DNA from: Neorhizobium sp. JUb45
Lineage (GTDB): Bacteria; Pseudomonadota; Alphaproteobacteria; Rhizobiales; Rhizobiaceae
Direction of reading: 5' to 3'
Assembly: GCF_004343585.1 (NCBI RefSeq)
Contig: NZ_SLYW01000001.1
Location: 806,001 to 870,000 of the forward strand
DNA: 64,000 nt
In this document: positions 63,111 through 64,000 of the stretch, in pieces
Layout of the letters: every line of letters begins with the position of its first letter
Position numbering within the stretch: the stretch's first letter is position 1
Translations under genes and position numbers: made by a program
Notes under the pieces: generated by a model
Database searches by the model: none
What the model was told of the DNA's origin: nothing
What the model saw: the letters and a program-made list of their open reading frames with translations, nothing else

Positions 63111-63671
63111 TCAGAGTGTCTCTTCCAGCCTGTCGAGGCAATGCAGGTAAGCCTTGCGCAGATGACGGTCGACCATGTTGCGGCTGATTTTCATGCGCAG
63201 CGCGATTTCATCGGACGACAGGTTGCCGACGCGGCTGGCGATGAAGACGCGGCGTCTCTGCAGCGACATGTCCATGATGGCCGTCTTGAGAATGGCGATG
63301 CGGTATTCGAGATCCAGTCCCTGATCGGGCGAGGCGATCGGTGCGCTGACCAGCAGTGCTTCCTGCTCGCTGCCGGAAAACAGGCAGGCTTCGAAACGCT
63401 GGCGCCGGAAACGGTCGATGCCGAGATTGACGCAGGCGCGGATCAGAAACGCCCTCAGCGACGTCTTGCCTTCCAGCGCCGTCTGCTTCTGCCGCAGGCG
63501 AACATAAACGTCGTGGACGATTTCCTGGGAATTTGCAGGGCTATGGCCGCGGCGGCGCACGCTTGTGCACAGTTCCTCGTAATGCGCCAGCAACGCGCTA
63601 TCCAGCAGGGCTGTGTGGCTGGTGGTCGACGTGAAGTCGCCGGAGGAGGAGGCGCCGAAATGCGCGGTCAT
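63111..63671 (-). CDS. ECF RNA polymerase sigma factor, FecI type
   Basis: 186 residues. Region 2 is visible in ANSQEIVHDVYVRLRQK and SLRAFLIRACVNLGIDRFRRQ, and region 4 in LQRRRVFIASRVGNLSSDEIALRMKISRNMVDRHLRKAYLHC, the helix-turn-helix that reads the -35 box. It would direct RNA polymerase to the receptor operon once freed by FecR. An iron-response-type box (TGA-N9-TCA) lies 68-82 nt upstream, so iron should repress the operon. Confidence 0.92.
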   Translation of the reverse strand: MTAHFGASSSGDFTSTTSHTALLDSALLAHYEELCTSVRRRGHSPANSQEIVHDVYVRLRQKQTALEGKTSLRAFLIRACVNLGIDRFRRQRFEACLFSGSEQEALLVSAPIASPDQGLDLEYRIAILKTAIMDMSLQRRRVFIASRVGNLSSDEIALRMKISRNMVDRHLRKAYLHCLDRLEETL

Positions 63672-63738
63672 GGCAGTCCCGGAGGTGGCGGTGGATCACC
63701 GGTCTCTTAGACGCCATGGACAGGCAATGCAACAAATA

Positions 63739-63753
63739 TGATTTTTATCATCA
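63739..63753 (-). promoter_or_regulatory. RirA-type iron-responsive operator (TGA-N9-TCA)
   Basis: Read on either strand this 15-mer is TGA-N9-TCA; it contains the inner palindrome TGAT-N4-ATCA. That is the published consensus of the iron-responsive operator bound by RirA in rhizobia. It is 68-82 nt upstream of the sigma gene start, a reasonable place to overlap its promoter. The motif is short and could occur by chance, but the context of an iron-signalling operon supports it. Confidence 0.6.
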
Positions 63754-63786
63754 TGTTTATTGATGCCCTCTTTTGGAGAGCGGGTC

Positions 63787-63820
63787 AGCAGGCGGCGGCG
63801 GCTGTCGGTGGCCGCCTGCT
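63787..63820. terminator. GC-rich hairpin after the sugar dehydrogenase gene, possible terminator
   Basis: A perfect 10-bp stem (AGCAGGCGGC and GCCGCCTGCT, 14-nt loop) 12 nt after the stop of the minus-strand gene. No clear T tract follows, so function as a terminator is uncertain. Confidence 0.45.
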
Positions 63821-63832
63821 ATCAGAGCCGTA

Positions 63833-64000
63833 TCAGGCCTTGGTCAGCTTGACGATGGTGGAGCTGCCGCCGCGGCTTTCGGTAACGGCATAGACGGCGC
63901 CATCGGGGCCGACCTTGACGTCGCGGATGCGCGCATCGAGCGGCACGCGTTCTTCATGAGCTACCTTGTCACCATCCATGTGCAGCACGACGACGCCCTG
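63833..64000 (-). CDS. PQQ-dependent sugar dehydrogenase (glucose/sorbosone type), C-terminal end
   Basis: The last 55 residues of a protein whose gene begins beyond the window. The end HMDGDKVAHEERVPLDARIR, DVKVGPDGAVYAVTESRGGS and STIVKLTK matches the final blade of the six-bladed propeller of soluble aldose sugar dehydrogenases (YliI/Gdh type), in which RIRDVxxGPDGxxY is characteristic. Such enzymes are usually periplasmic and oxidise sugars with pyrroloquinoline quinone and calcium. Only the tail is visible, so the assignment is by this motif alone. Confidence 0.75.
   Translation of the reverse strand, partial: QGVVVLHMDGDKVAHEERVPLDARIRDVKVGPDGAVYAVTESRGGSSTIVKLTKA

Overview
The window is a piece of the main chromosome of an alphaproteobacterium of the family Rhizobiaceae (Agrobacterium/Rhizobium/Allorhizobium group). 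The reasons are inferences from gene content and order: separate fbcFBC (petABC) genes, a PetP/PetR-type MarR plus response-regulator pair, a ClpS2-like adaptor, an aspartate aminotransferase of the rhizobial type, a RirA-type iron box, three MCPs with tandem HAMP units, and high-GC coding sequence with AT-rich spacers. No rRNA, tRNA, CRISPR array, prophage or intact insertion sequence was seen. The closest species cannot be named without a search.

Layout. 1-7.3 kb: a partial GNAT gene and a four-gene minus-strand operon (MoxR ATPase, DUF58, BatA/DUF4159 membrane protein, VWA-like membrane protein). 7.5-13 kb: DUF1285-NUDIX-CCA nucleotidyltransferase operon, a YefM/YoeB toxin-antitoxin pair with a clear promoter/operator, hemF, trmL and small unknown genes. 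13.4-24.2 kb: three methyl-accepting chemotaxis proteins in tandem, bracketed by two paralogous ABC exporters, with a 273-bp element carrying 33-bp inverted terminal repeats. 24.2-28.4 kb: an EEP-family hydrolase and the cytochrome bc1 operon, with a perfect FNR/FixK-type box between them. 28.5-35.3 kb: apt, a LysE exporter, two MaoC-like hydratases, ychF, an AbrB/PIN toxin-antitoxin pair, clpS, a DUF2236 protein, a GNAT gene and pth. 35.3-41.8 kb: a periplasmic solute-binding protein paired with a membrane GGDEF-EAL protein, rplY, and a second (MHYT) GGDEF-EAL protein. 41.9-49.7 kb: a secreted protein, prs, a lipoprotein, an M24-fold protein, pgeF, a MidA-type methyltransferase and lgt. 49.9-56 kb: ubiK, ybjN, proC, a tRNA-binding protein, a MarR gene and the petP-petR-kinase operon. 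56-64 kb: MBL hydrolase, cold-shock gene, aspartate aminotransferase, and a FecI-FecR-TonB receptor cell-surface signalling operon preceded by a TGA-N9-TCA box, then the 3' end of a sugar dehydrogenase gene.

Most of the window is housekeeping chromosome with compact operons, many using 4-nt ATGA start/stop overlaps. The more unusual parts are the chemoreceptor cluster with its repeat element, the solute-binding-protein/c-di-GMP enzyme pair, the YefM/YoeB operator, the FNR-type box upstream of the bc1 operon, and the iron-signalling operon. No clearly unprecedented system was found; the best candidate for a poorly described one is the orphan binding protein coupled to the GGDEF-EAL receptor (35.3-38.5 kb). 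Coordinates and starts were read by eye and several starts remain alternatives, as noted.
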